A stretch of DNA of 64,000 bases from Auanema rhodensis (taxonomy: Eukaryota; Nematoda; Chromadorea; Rhabditida; Rhabditidae), in NCBI GenBank assembly GCA_964057225.1, contig CAXKVF010000077.1:186001-250000 (forward strand), given 5' to 3'. Shown here piece after piece: positions 39,952 to 54,383 of the stretch; position 1 is the first letter of the stretch; every line of letters begins with the position of its first letter. The notes beneath the pieces are model-generated. The model had not been told where the DNA came from and did no database searches. It saw nothing but the letters and a program-made list of their open reading frames with translations. The position numbers were made by a program, and so were the translations under genes.

Positions 39952-41183
39952 TTTCAAAGTCATGGTTACCATGAACCAATATCAATAAAAATTTGTTTTT
40001 AGACTAATATGGACATGGGGAATCTAATTTTGAAAACCGCATCTCTTTATCTTTCACGTGAAGTGAGTTACATACCAAGTGCACATCACGTGTACATTTA
40101 ATTAGCATAAATTAAAGTTCACGTAAATTTCAAAGTCATGGTTACCATGCACCAATGTCAATAAAAATTTGTTTTTAGACTAATATGGACATGGGGAATC
40201 TAATTTTGAAAACCACATCTCTTTATCTTTCACGTGAAGCGAGTTACATACCAAGTGCACATCACGTGTACATTTAATTAGCATAAATTAAAGTTCACGT
40301 AAATTTCAAAGTCATGGTTACCATGCACCAATGTCAATAAAAATTTGTTTTTAGACTAATATGGACATGGGGAATCTAATTTTGCAAACCGCATCTCTTC
40401 ATCTTTCACGTGAAGCGAGTTACATACCAAGTGCACATCACGTGTACATTTAATTAGCATAAATTAAAGTTCACGTAAATTTCAAAGTCATGGTTACCAT
40501 GCACCAATATCAATAAAAATTTGTTTTTAGACTAATATGGACATGGGTAATCTAATTTTGAAAACCGCATCTCTTTATCTTTCACGTGAAGCGAGTTACA
40601 TACCAAGTGCACATCACGTGTACATTTAATTAGCATAAATTAAAGTTCACGTAACTTTCAAAGTCATGGTTACCATGCACCAATATCAATAAAAATTTGT
40701 TTTTAGACTAATATGGACATGGGGAATCTAATTTTGAAAACCGCATCTCTTTATCTTTCACGTGAAGCGAGTTACATACTAAGTGCACATCACGTGTACA
40801 TTTAATTAGCATAAATTAAAGTTCACGTAAATTTCAAAGTCATGGTTACCATGCACCAATATCAATAAAAATTTGTTTTTAGACTAATATGGACATGGGG
40901 AATCTAATTTTGAAAACCGCATCTCTTTATCTTTCACGTGAAGCGAGTTACATACCAAGTGCACATCACGTGTACATTTAATTAGCATAAATTAAAGTTC
41001 ACGTAAATTTCAAAGTCATGGTTACCATGAACCAATATCAATAAAAATTTGTTTTTAGACTAATATGGACATGGGGAATCTAATTTTGAAAACCGCATCT
41101 CTTTATCTTTCACGTGAAGCGAGTTACATACCAAGTGCACATCACGTGTACATTTAATTAGCATAAATTAAAGTTCACGTAAA
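39952..41183. repeat. Zone F 9-monomer HOR, copy 4 (truncated, 7 units)
   Basis: Units 1-7 of the HOR (A23+T113; A88; C82; C176; T125; plain; A23). The fourth unit has a private T69 (GGGTAATC). Instead of A154 and A69 units, it runs into an A51 unit at 41184 and zone G types. Confidence 0.88.
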
Positions 41184-43471
41184 TTTCAAAGTCATGGTTA
41201 CCATGCACCAATATCAATAAAAATTTGTTCTTAAACTAATATGGACATGGGGAATCTAATTTTGAAAACCGCATCTCTTTATCTTTCACGTGAAGCGAGT
41301 TACATACCAAGTGCACATCACGTGTACATTTAATTAGCATAAATTAAAGTTCACGTAACTTTCAAAGTCATGGTTACCATGCACCAATATCAATAAAAAT
41401 TTGTTTTTAGACTAATATGGACATGGGGAATCTAATTTTGAAAACCGCATCTCTTTATCTTTCACGTGAAGCGAGTTACATACTAAGTGCACATCACGTG
41501 TACATTTAATTAGCATAAATTAAAGTTCACGTAAATTTCAAAGTCATGGTTACCATGAACCAATATCAATAAAAATTTGTTTTTAGACTAATATGGACAT
41601 GGGGAATCTAATTTTGAAAACCGCATCTCTTTATCTTTCACGTGAAGCGAGTTACATACCAAGTGCACATCACGTGTACATTTAATTAGCATAAATTAAA
41701 GTTCACGTAAATTTCAAAGTCATGGTTACCATGCACCAATATCAATAAAAATTTGTTTTTAAACTAATATGGACATGGGGAATCTAATTTTGAAAACCGC
41801 ATCTCTTTATCTTTCACGTGAAGCGAGTTACATACCAAGTGCACATCACGTGTACATTTAATTAGCATAAATTAAAGTTCACGTAAATTTCAAAGTCATG
41901 GTTACCATGCACCAATATCGATAAAAATTTGTTTTTAGACTAATATGGACATGGGGAATCTAATTTTGAAAACCGCATCTCTTTATCTTTCACGTGAAGC
42001 GAGTTACATACCAAGTGCACATCACGTGTACATTTAATTAGCATAAATTAAAGTTCACGTAAATTTCAAAGTCATGGTTACCATGCACCAATATCAATAA
42101 AAATTTGTTTTTAGACTAATATGGACATGGGGAATCTAATTTTGAAAACCGCATCTCTTTATCTTTCACGTGAAGCGAGTTACATACCAAGTGCACATCA
42201 CGTGTACATTTAATTAGCATAAATTAAAGTTCACGTAAATTTCAAAGTCATGGTTACCATGCACCAATATCGATAAAAATTTGTTTTTAGACTAATATGG
42301 ACATGGGGAATCTAATTTTGAAAACCGCATCTCTTTATCTTTCACGTGAAGCGAGTTACATACCAAGTGCACATCACGTGTACATTTAATTAGCATAAAT
42401 TAAAGTTCACGTAAATTTCAAAGTCATGGTTACCATGCACCAATATCAATAAAAATTTGTTTTTAGACTAATATGGACATGGGGAATCTAATTTTGAAAA
42501 CCGCATCTCTTCATCTTTCACGTGAAGCGAGTTACATACCAAGTGCACATCACGTGTACATTTAATTAGCATAAATTAAAGTTCACGTAAATTTCAAAGT
42601 CATGGTTACCATGAACCAATATCAATAAAAATTTGTTTTTAGACTAATATGGACATGGGGAATCTAATTTTGAAAACCGCATCTCTTTATCTTTCACGTG
42701 AAGCGAGTTACATACCAAGTGCACATCACGTGTACATTTAATTAGCATAAATTAAAGTTCACGTAAATTTCAAAGTCATGGTTACCATGCACCAATATCA
42801 ATAAAAATTTGTTTTTAAACTAATATGGACATGGGGAATCTAATTTTGAAAACCGCATCTCTTTATCTTTCACGTGAAGCGAGTTACATACCAAGTGCAC
42901 ATCACGTGTACATTTAATTAGCATAAATTAAAGTTCACGTAAATTTCAAAGTCATGGTTACCATGCACCAATATCAATAAAAATTTGTTTTTAGACTAAT
43001 ATGGACATGGGGAATCTAATTGTGAAAACCGCATCTCTTTATCTTTCACGTGAAGCGAGTTACATACTAAGTGCACATCACGTGTACATTTAATTAGCAT
43101 AAATTAAAGTTCACGTAAATTTCAAAGTCATGGTTACCATGAACCAATATCAATAAAAATTTGTTTTTAGACTAATATGGACATGGGGAATCTAATTTTG
43201 AAAACCGCATCTCTTCATCTTTCACGTGAAGCGAGTTACATACCAAGTGCACATCACGTGTACATTTAATTAGCATAAATTAAAGTTCACGTAAATTTCA
43301 AAGTCATGGTTACCATGAACCAATATCAATAAAAATTTGTTTTTAGACTAATATGGACATGGGGAATCTAATTTTGAAAACCGCATCTCTTTATCTTTCA
43401 CGTGAAGCGAGTTACATACCAAGTGCACATCACGTGTACATTTAATTAGCATAAATTAAAGTTCACGTAAA

Positions 43472-45935
43472 TTTCAAAGTCATGGTTACCATGCACCAAT
43501 ATCAATAAAAATTTGTTTTTAAACTAATATGGACATGGGGAATCTAATTTTGAAAACCGCATCTCTTTATCTTTCACGTGAAGCGAGTTACATACCAAGT
43601 GCACATCACGTGTACATTTAATTAGCATAAATTAAAGTTCACGTAACTTTCAAAGTCATGGTTACCATGCACCAATATCAATAAAAATTTGTTTTTAGAC
43701 TAATATGGACATGGGGAATCTAATTTTGAAAACCGCATCTCTTTATCTTTCACGTGAAGCGAGTTACATACTAAGTGCACATCACGTGTACATTTAATTA
43801 GCATAAATTAAAGTTCACGTAAATTTCAAAGTCATGGTTACCATGAACCAATATCAATAAAAATTTGTTTTTAGACTAATATGGACATGGGGAATCTAAT
43901 TTTGAAAACCGCATCTCTTTATCTTTCACGTGAAGCGAGTTACATACCAAGTGCACATCACGTGTACATTTAATTAGCATAAATTAAAGTTCACGTAAAT
44001 TTCAAAGTCATGGTTACCATGCACCAATATCGATAAAAATTTGTTTTTAGACTAATATGGACATGGGGAATCTAATTTTGAAAACCGCATCTCTTTATCT
44101 TTCACGGGAAGCGAGTTACATACCAAGTGCACATCACGTGTACATTTAATTAGCATAAATTAAAGTTCACGTAAATTTCAAAGTCATGGTTACCATGCAC
44201 CAATATCAATAAAAATTTGTTTTTAGACTAATATGGACATGGGGAATCTAATTTTGAAAACCGCATCTCTTCATCTTTCACGTGAAGCGAGTTACAGACC
44301 AAGTGCACATCACGTGTACATTTAATTAGCATAAATTAAAGTTCACGTAAATTTCAAAGTCATGGTTACCATGAACCAATATCAATAAAAATTTGTTTTT
44401 AGACTAATATGGACATGGGGAATCTAATTTTGAAAACCGCATCTCTTTATCTTTCACGTGAAGCGAGTTACATACCAAGTGCACATCACGTGTACATTTA
44501 ATTAGCATAAATTAAAGTTCACGTAAATTTCAAAGTCATGGTTACCATGCACCAATATCAATAAAAATTTGTTTTTAAACTAATATGGACATGGGGAATC
44601 TAATTTTGAAAACCGCATCTCTTTATCTTTCACGTGAAGCGAGTTACATACCAAGTGCACATCACGTGTACATTTAATTAGCATAAATTAAAGTTCACGT
44701 AACTTTCAAAGTCATGGTTACCATGCACCAATATCAATAAAAATTTGTTTTTAGACTAATATGGACATGGGGAATCTAATTTTGAAAACCGCATCTCTTT
44801 ATCTTTCACGTGAAGCGAGTTACATACTAAGTGCACATCACGTGTACATTTAATTAGCATAAATTAAAGTTCACGTAAATTTCAAAGTCATGGTTACCAC
44901 GAACCAATATCAATAAAAATTTGTTTTTAGACTAATATGGACATGGGGAATCTAATTTTGAAAACCGCATCTCTTTATCTTTCACGTGAAGCGAGTTACA
45001 TACCAAGTGCACATCACGTGTACATTTAATTAGCATAAATTAAAGTTCACGTAAATTTCAAAGTCATGGTTACCATGCACCAATATCAATAAAAATTTGT
45101 TTTTAAACTAATATGGACATGGGGAATCTAATTTTGAAAACCGCATCTCTTTATCTTTCACGTGAAGCGAGTTACATACCAAGTGCACATCACGTGTACA
45201 TTTAATTAGCATAAATTAAAGTTCACGTAAATTTCAAAGTCATGGTTACCATGCACCAATATCAATAAAAATTTGTTTTTAGACTAATATGGACATGGGG
45301 AATCTAATTTTGAAAACCGCATCTCTTTATCTTTCACGTGAAGCGAGTTACATACCAAGTGCACATCACGTGTACATTTAATTAGCATAAATTAAAGTTC
45401 ACGTAACTTTCAAAGTCATGGTTACCATGCACCAATATCAATAAAAATTTGTTTTTAGACTAATATTGACATGGGGAATCTAATTTTGAAAACCGCATCT
45501 CTTTATCTTTCACGTGAAGCGAGTTACATACCAAGTGCACATCACGTGTACATTTAATTAGCATAAATTAAAGTTCACGTAAATTTCAAAGTCATGGTTA
45601 CCACGAACCAATATCAATAAAAATTTGTTTTTAGACTAATATGGACATGGGGAATCTAATTTTGAAAACCGCATCTCTTTATCTTTCACGTGAAGCGAGT
45701 TACATACCAAGTGCACATCACGTGTACATTTAATTAGCATAAATTAAAGTTCACGTAACTTTCAAAGTCATGGTTACCATGCACCAATATCAATAAAAAT
45801 TTGTTTTTAGACTAATATGGACATGGGGAATCTAATTTTGAAAACCGCATCTCTTTATCTTTCACGTGAAGCGAGTTACATACTAAGTGCACATCACGTG
45901 TACATTTAATTAGCATAAATTAAAGTTCACGTAAA
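43472..45935. repeat. 15-monomer (2640 bp) HOR, copy 1
   Basis: Fourteen shared units in order: A51+C176; T125; A23; G33; C97+G122; A23; A51+C176; T125; C21; A51; C176; T60 (AATATTGAC); C21+C176; T125. All recur 2640 bp downstream. Private to this copy: G108 in the G33 unit (44000), which breaks box 1. The fifteenth unit (45936) has G25, against C21 in copy 2. Confidence 0.9.
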
Positions 45936-46111
45936 TTTCAAAGTCATGGTTACCATGAAGCAATATCAATAAAAATTTGTTTTTAGACTAATATGGACAT
46001 GGGGAATCTAATTTTGAAAACCGCATCTCTTTATCTTTCACGTGAAGCGAGTTACATACCAAGTGCACATCACGTGTACATTTAATTAGCATAAATTAAA
46101 GTTCACGTAAA

Positions 46112-48575
46112 TTTCAAAGTCATGGTTACCATGCACCAATATCAATAAAAATTTGTTTTTAAACTAATATGGACATGGGGAATCTAATTTTGAAAACCGC
46201 ATCTCTTTATCTTTCACGTGAAGCGAGTTACATACCAAGTGCACATCACGTGTACATTTAATTAGCATAAATTAAAGTTCACGTAACTTTCAAAGTCATG
46301 GTTACCATGCACCAATATCAATAAAAATTTGTTTTTAGACTAATATGGACATGGGGAATCTAATTTTGAAAACCGCATCTCTTTATCTTTCACGTGAAGC
46401 GAGTTACATACTAAGTGCACATCACGTGTACATTTAATTAGCATAAATTAAAGTTCACGTAAATTTCAAAGTCATGGTTACCATGAACCAATATCAATAA
46501 AAATTTGTTTTTAGACTAATATGGACATGGGGAATCTAATTTTGAAAACCGCATCTCTTTATCTTTCACGTGAAGCGAGTTACATACCAAGTGCACATCA
46601 CGTGTACATTTAATTAGCATAAATTAAAGTTCACGTAAATTTCAAAGTCATGGTTACCATGCACCAATATCGATAAAAATTTGTTTTTAGACTAATATGG
46701 ACATGGGGAATCTAATTTTGAAAACCGCATCTCTTTATCTTTCACGTGAAGCGAGTTACATACCAAGTGCACATCACGTGTACATTTAATTAGCATAAAT
46801 TAAAGTTCACGTAAATTTCAAAGTCATGGTTACCATGCACCAATATCAATAAAAATTTGTTTTTAGACTAATATGGACATGGGGAATCTAATTTTGAAAA
46901 CCGCATCTCTTCATCTTTCACGTGAAGCGAGTTACAGACCAAGTGCACATCACGTGTACATTTAATTAGCATAAATTAAAGTTCACGTAAATTTCAAAGT
47001 CATGGTTACCATGAACCAATATCAATAAAAATTTGTTTTTAGACTAATATGGACATGGGGAATCTAATTTTGAAAACCGCATCTCTTTATCTTTCACGTG
47101 AAGCGAGTTACATACCAAGTGCACATCACGTGTACATTTAATTAGCATAAATTAAAGTTCACGTAAATTTCAAAGTCATGGTTACCATGCACCAATATCA
47201 ATAAAAATTTGTTTTTAAACTAATATGGACATGGGGAATCTAATTTTGAAAACCGCATCTCTTTATCTTTCACGTGAAGCGAGTTACATACCAAGTGCAC
47301 ATCACGTGTACATTTAATTAGCATAAATTAAAGTTCACGTAACTTTCAAAGTCATGGTTACCATGCACCAATATCAATAAAAATTTGTTTTTAGACTAAT
47401 ATGGACATGGGGAATCTAATTTTGAAAACCGCATCTCTTTATCTTTCACGTGAAGCGAGTTACATACTAAGTGCACATCACGTGTACATTTAATTAGCAT
47501 AAATTAAAGTTCACGTAAATTTCAAAGTCATGGTTACCACGAACCAATATCAATAAAAATTTGTTTTTAGACTAATATGGACATGGGGAATCTAATTTTG
47601 AAAACCGCATCTCTTTATCTTTCACGTGAAGCGAGTTACATACCAAGTGCACATCACGTGTACATTTAATTAGCATAAATTAAAGTTCACGTAAATTTCA
47701 AAGTCATGGTTACCATGCACCAATATCAATAAAAATTTGTTTTTAAACTAATATGGACATGGGGAATCTAATTTTGAAAACCGCATCTCTTTATCTTTCA
47801 CGTGAAGCGAGTTACATACCAAGTGCACATCACGTGTACATTTAATTAGCATAAATTAAAGTTCACGTAAATTTCAAAGTCATGGTTACCATGCACCAAT
47901 ATCAATAAAAATTTGTTTTTAGACTAATATGGACATGGGGAATCTAATTTTGAAAACCGCATCTCTTTATCTTTCACGTGAAGCGAGTTACATACCAAGT
48001 GCACATCACGTGTACATTTAATTAGCATAAATTAAAGTTCACGTAACTTTCAAAGTCATGGTTACCATGCACCAATATCAATAAAAATTTGTTTTTAGAC
48101 TAATATTGACATGGGGAATCTAATTTTGAAAACCGCATCTCTTTATCTTTCACGTGAAGCGAGTTACATACCAAGTGCACATCACGTGTACATTTAATTA
48201 GCATAAATTAAAGTTCACGTAAATTTCAAAGTCATGGTTACCACGAACCAATATCAATAAAAATTTGTTTTTAGACTAATATGGACATGGGGAATCTAAT
48301 TTTGAAAACCGCATCTCTTTATCTTTCACGTGAAGCGAGTTACATACCAAGTGCACATCACGTGTACATTTAATTAGCATAAATTAAAGTTCACGTAACT
48401 TTCAAAGTCATGGTTACCATGCACCAATATCAATAAAAATTTGTTTTTAGACTAATATGGACATGGGGAATCTAATTTTGAAAACCGCATCTCTTTATCT
48501 TTCACGTGAAGCGAGTTACATACTAAGTGCACATCACGTGTACATTTAATTAGCATAAATTAAAGTTCACGTAAA
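46112..48575. repeat. 15-monomer (2640 bp) HOR, copy 2
   Basis: Partner of 43472-45935. The rare markers G122 (46816) and T60 (48048) sit exactly 2640 bp from their counterparts (44176, 45408). A following A51 unit at 48752 corresponds to the start of this copy, so a third copy began but diverged. Confidence 0.9.
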
Positions 48576-49455
48576 TTTCAAAGTCATGGTTACCACGAAC
48601 CAATATCAATAAAAATTTGTTTTTAGACTAATATGGACATGGGGAATCTAATTTTGAAAACCGCATCTCTTTATCTTTCACGTGAAGCGAGTTACATACC
48701 AAGTGCACATCACGTGTACATTTAATTAGCATAAATTAAAGTTCACGTAAATTTCAAAGTCATGGTTACCATGCACCAATATCAATAAAAATTTGTTTTT
48801 AAACTAATATGGACATGGGGAATCTAATTTTGAAAACCGCATCTCTTTATCTTTCACGTGAAGCGAGTTACATACCAAGTGCACATCACGTGTACATTTA
48901 ATTAGCATAAATTAAAGTTCACGTAAATTTCAAAGTCATGGTTACCATGCACCAATATCAATAAAAATTTGTTTTTAGACTAATATGGACATGGGGAATC
49001 TAATTTTGAAAACCGCATCTCTTTATCTTTCACGTGAAGCGAGTTACATACCAAGTGCACATCACGTGTACATTTAATTAGCATAAATTAAAGTTCACGT
49101 AACTTTCAAAGTCATGGTTACCATGCACCAATATCAATAAAAATTTGTTTTTAGACTAATATGGACATGGGGAATCTAATTTTGAAAACCGCATCTCTTT
49201 ATCTTTCACGTGAAGCGAGTTACATACTAAGTGCACATCACGTGTACATTTAATTAGCATAAATTAAAGTTCACGTAAATTTCAAAGTCATGGTTACCAT
49301 GAACCAATATCAATAAAAATTTGTTTTTAGACTAATATGGACATGGGGAATCTAATTTTGAAAACCGCATCTCTTTATCTTTCACGTGAAGCGAGTTACA
49401 TACCAAGTGCACATCACGTGTACATTTAATTAGCATAAATTAAAGTTCACGTAAA

Positions 49456-51567
49456 TTTCAAAGTCATGGTTACCATGCACCAATATCAATAAAAATTTGT
49501 TTTTAAACTAATATGGACATGGGGAATCTAATTTTGAAAACCGCATCTCTTCATCTTTCACGTGAAGCGAGTTACATACCAAGTGCACATCACGTGTACA
49601 TTTAATTAGCATAAATTAAAGTTCACGTAAATTTCAAAGTCATGGTTACCATGCACCAATATCGATAAAAATTTGTTTTTAGACTAATATGGACATGGGG
49701 AATCTAATTTTGAAAACCGCATCTCTTTATCTTTCACGTGAAGCGAGTTACATACCAAGTGCACATCACGTGTACATTTAATTAGCATAAATTAAAGTTC
49801 ACGTAAATTTCAAAGTCATGGTTACCATGAACCAATATCAATAAAAATTTGTTTTTAGACTAATATGGACATGGGGAATCTAATTTTGAAAACCGCATCT
49901 CTTTATCTTTCACGTGAAGCGAGTTCCATACCAAGTGCACATCACGTGTACATTTAATTAGCATAAATTAAAGTTCACGTAAATTTCAAAGTCATGGTTA
50001 CCATGAACCAATATCAATAAAAATTTGTTTTTAGACTAATATGGACATGGGGAATCTAATTTTGAAAACCGCATCTCTTTATCTTTCACGTGAAGCGAGT
50101 TACATACCAAGTGCCCATCACGTGTACATTTAATTAGCATAAATTAAAGTTCACGTAAATTTCAAAGTCATGGTTACCATGCACCAATATCAATCAAAAT
50201 TTGTTTTTAGACTAATATGGACATGGGGAATCTAATTTTGAAAACCGCATCTCGTTATCTTTCACGTGAAGCGAGTTACATACCAAGTGCACATCACGTG
50301 TACATTTAATTAGCATAAATTAAAGTTCACGTAAATTTCAAAGTCATGGTTACCATGCACCAATATCAATAAAAATTTGTTTTTAGACTAATATGGACAT
50401 GGGGAATCTAATTTTGAAAACCGCATCTCTTTATCTTTCACGTGAAGCGAGTTACATACCAAGTGCACATCACGTGTACATTTAATTAGCATAAATTAAA
50501 GTTCACGTAAATTTCAAAGTCATGGTTACCATGCACCAATATCAATAAAAATTTGTTTTTAAACTAATATGGACATGGGGAATCTAATTTTGAAAACCGC
50601 ATCTCTTTATCTTTCACGTGAAGCGAGTTACATACCAAGTGCACATCACGTGTACATTTAATTAGCATAAATTAAAGTTCACGTAAATTTCAAAGTCATG
50701 GTTACCATGCACCAATATCGATAAAAATTTGTTTTTAGACTAATATGGACATGGGGAATCTAATTTTGAAAACCGCATCTCTTTATCTTTCACGTGAAGC
50801 GAGTTACATACCAAGTGCACATCACGTGTACATTTAATTAGCATAAATTAAAGTTCACGTAAATTTCAAAGTCATGGTTACCATGAACCAATATCAATAA
50901 AAATTTGTTTTTAGACTAATATGGACATGGGGAATCTAATTTTGAAAACCGCATCTCTTTATCTTTCACGTGAAGCGAGTTCCATACCAAGTGCACATCA
51001 CGTGTACATTTAATTAGCATAAATTAAAGTTCACGTAAATTTCAAAGTCATGGTTACCATGAACCAATATCAATAAAAATTTGTTTTTAGACTAATATGG
51101 ACATGGGGAATCTAATTTTGAAAACCGCATCTCTTTATCTTTCACGTGAAGCGAGTTACATACCAAGTGCCCATCACGTGTACATTTAATTAGCATAAAT
51201 TAAAGTTCACGTAAATTTCAAAGTCATGGTTACCATGCACCAATATCAATCAAAATTTGTTTTTAGACTAATATGGACATGGGGAATCTAATTTTGAAAA
51301 CCGCATCTCGTTATCTTTCACGTGAAGCGAGTTACATACCAAGTGCACATCACGTGTACATTTAATTAGCATAAATTAAAGTTCACGTAAATTTCAAAGT
51401 CATGGTTACCATGCACCAATATCAATAAAAATTTGTTTTTAGACTAATATGGACATGGGGAATCTAATTTTGAAAACCGCATCTCTTTATCTTTCACGTG
51501 AAGCGAGTTACATACCAAGTGCACATCACGTGTACATTTAATTAGCATAAATTAAAGTTCACGTAAA
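49456..51567. repeat. 6-monomer (1056 bp) HOR, two tandem copies
   Basis: Unit order A51; G33; A23+C119 (GTTCCATACC); A23+C132; C36+G95; plain, at 49456-50511 and again at 50512-51567. The first copy has C97 in its first unit. C119 and C36 are otherwise rare in the window. Confidence 0.9.
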
Positions 51568-53327
51568 TTTCAAAGTCATGGTTACCATGCACCAATATCG
51601 ATAAAAATTTGTTTTTAGACTAATATGGACATGGGGAATCTAATTTTGAAAACCGCATCTCTTTATCTTTCACGTGAAGCGAGTTACATACCAAGTGCAC
51701 ATCACGTGTACATTTAATTAGCATAAATTAAAGTTCACGTAAATTTCAAAGTCATGGTTACCATGCACCAATATCAATAAAAATCTGTTTTTAGACTAAT
51801 ATGGACATGGGGAATCTAATTTTGAAAACCGCATCTCTTCATCTTTCACGTGAAGCGAGTTACAGACCAAGTGCACATCACGTGTACATTTAATTAGCAT
51901 AAATTAAAGTTCACGTAAATTTCAAAGTCATGGTTACCATGAACCAATATCAATAAAAATTTGTTTTTAGACTAATATGGACATGGGGAATCTAATTTTG
52001 AAAACCGCATCTCTTTATCTTTCACGTGAAGCGAGTTACATACCAAGTGCACATCACGTGTACATTTAATTAGCATAAATTAAAGTTCACGTAAATTTCA
52101 AAGTCATGGTTACCATGCACCAATATCAATAAAAATTTGTTTTTAGACTAATATGGACATGGGGAATCTAATTTTGGAAACCGCATCTCGTTATCTTTCA
52201 CGTGAAGCGAGTTACATACCAAGTGCACATCACGTGTACATTTAATTAGCATAAATTAAAGTTCACGTAACTTTCAAAGTCATGGTTACCATGCACCAAT
52301 ATCAATAAAAATTTGTTTTTAGACTAATATGGACATGGGGAATCTAATTTTGAAAACCGCATCTCTTTATCTTTCACGTGAAGCGAGTTACATACTAAGT
52401 GCACATCACGTGTACATTTAATTAGCATAAATTAAAGTTCACGTAAATTTCAAAGTCATGGTTACCATGAACCAATATCAATAAAAATTTGTTTTTAGAC
52501 TAATATGGACATGGGGAATCTAATTTTGAAAACCGCATCTCTTTATCTTTCACGTGAAGCGAGTTACATACCAAGTGCACATCACGTGTACATTTAATTA
52601 GCATAAATTAAAGTTCACGTAAATTTCAAAGTCATGGTTACCATGCACCAATATCAATAAAAATTTGTTTTTAAACTAATATGGACATGGGGAATCTAAT
52701 TTTGAAAACCGCATCTCTTTATCTTTCACGTGAAGCGAGTTACATACCAAGTGCACATCACGTGTACATTTAATTAGCATAAATTAAAGTTCACGTAAAT
52801 TTCAAAGTCATGGTTACCATGCACCAATATCAATAAAAATTTGTTTTTAGACTAATATGGACATGGGGAATCTAATTTTGAAAACCGCATCTCTTTATCT
52901 TTCACGTGAAGCGAGTTACATACCAAGTGCACATCACGTGTACATTTAATTAGCATAAATTAAAGTTCACGTAACTTTCAAAGTCATGGTTACCATGCAC
53001 CAATATCAATAAAAATTTGTTTTTAGACTAATATGGACATGGGGAATCTAATTTTGAAAACCGCATCTCTTTATCTTTCACGTGAAGCGAGTTACATACT
53101 AAGTGCACATCACGTGTACATTTAATTAGCATAAATTAAAGTTCACGTAAATTTCAAAGTCATGGTTACCATGAACCAATATCAATAAAAATTTGTTTTT
53201 AGACTAATATGGACATGGGGAATCTAATTTTGAAAACCGCATCTCTTTATCTTTCACGTGAAGCGAGTTACATACCAAGTGCACATCACGTGTACATTTA
53301 ATTAGCATAAATTAAAGTTCACGTAAA

Positions 53328-54383
53328 TTTCAAAGTCATGGTTACCATGCACCAATATCAATAAAAATTTGTTTTTAAACTAATATGGACATGGGGAATC
53401 TAATTTTGAAAACCGCATCTCTTTATCTTTCACGTGAAGCGAGTTACATACCAAGTGCACATCACGTGTACATTTAATTAGCATAAATTAAAGTTCACGT
53501 AAATTTCAAAGTCATGGTTACCATGCACCAATATCGATAAAAATTTGTTTTTAGACTAATATGGACATGGGGAAACTAATTTTGAAAACCGCATCTCTTT
53601 ATCTTTCACGTGAAACGAGTTACATACCAAGTGCACATCACGTGTACATTTAATTAGCATAAATTAAAGTTCACGTAAATTTCAAAGTCATGGTTACCAT
53701 GAACCAATATCAATAAAAATTTGTTTTTAGACTAATATGGACATGGGGAATCTAATTTTGAAAACCGCATCTCTTTATCTTTCACGTGAAGCGAGTTCCA
53801 TACCAAGTGCACATCACGTGTACATTTAATTAGCATAAATTAAAGTTCACGTAAATTTCAAAGTCATGGTTACCATGAACCAATATCAATAAAAATTTGT
53901 TTTTAGACTAATATGGACATGGGGAATCTAATTTTGAAAACCGCATCTCTTTATCTTTCACGTGAAGCGAGTTACATACCAAGTGCCCATCACGTGTACA
54001 TTTAATTAGCATAAATTAAAGTTCACGTAAATTTCAAAGTCATGGTTACCATGCACCAATATCAATCAAAATTTGTTTTTAGACTAATATGGACATGGGG
54101 AATCTAATTTTGAAAACCGCATCTCGTTATCTTTCACGTGAAGCGAGTTACATACCAAGTGCACATCACGTGTACATTTAATTAGCATAAATTAAAGTTC
54201 ACGTAAATTTCAAAGTCATGGTTACCATGCACCAATATCAATAAAAATTTGTTTTTAGACTAATATGGACATGGGGAATCTAATTTTGAAAACCGCATCT
54301 CTTTATCTTTCACGTGAAGCGAGTTACATACCAAGTGCACATCACGTGTACATTTAATTAGCATAAATTAAAGTTCACGTAAA
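53328..54383. repeat. 6-monomer HOR, detached third copy
   Basis: Same six types as 49456-51567, placed 2816 bp (16 units) after the second copy, with T125/A51 phrases between. The G33 unit (53504) has private changes at 72-73 (GGAAACTAAT) and 113 (GAAACGAG). Confidence 0.88.

Noticed and set aside
34672-41183. Identical HOR copies as proof of very recent amplification
   Set aside because: The same pattern can come from assembly over-expansion or polishing. Only spanning reads can separate the two, so it is kept as a finding and not a fact.
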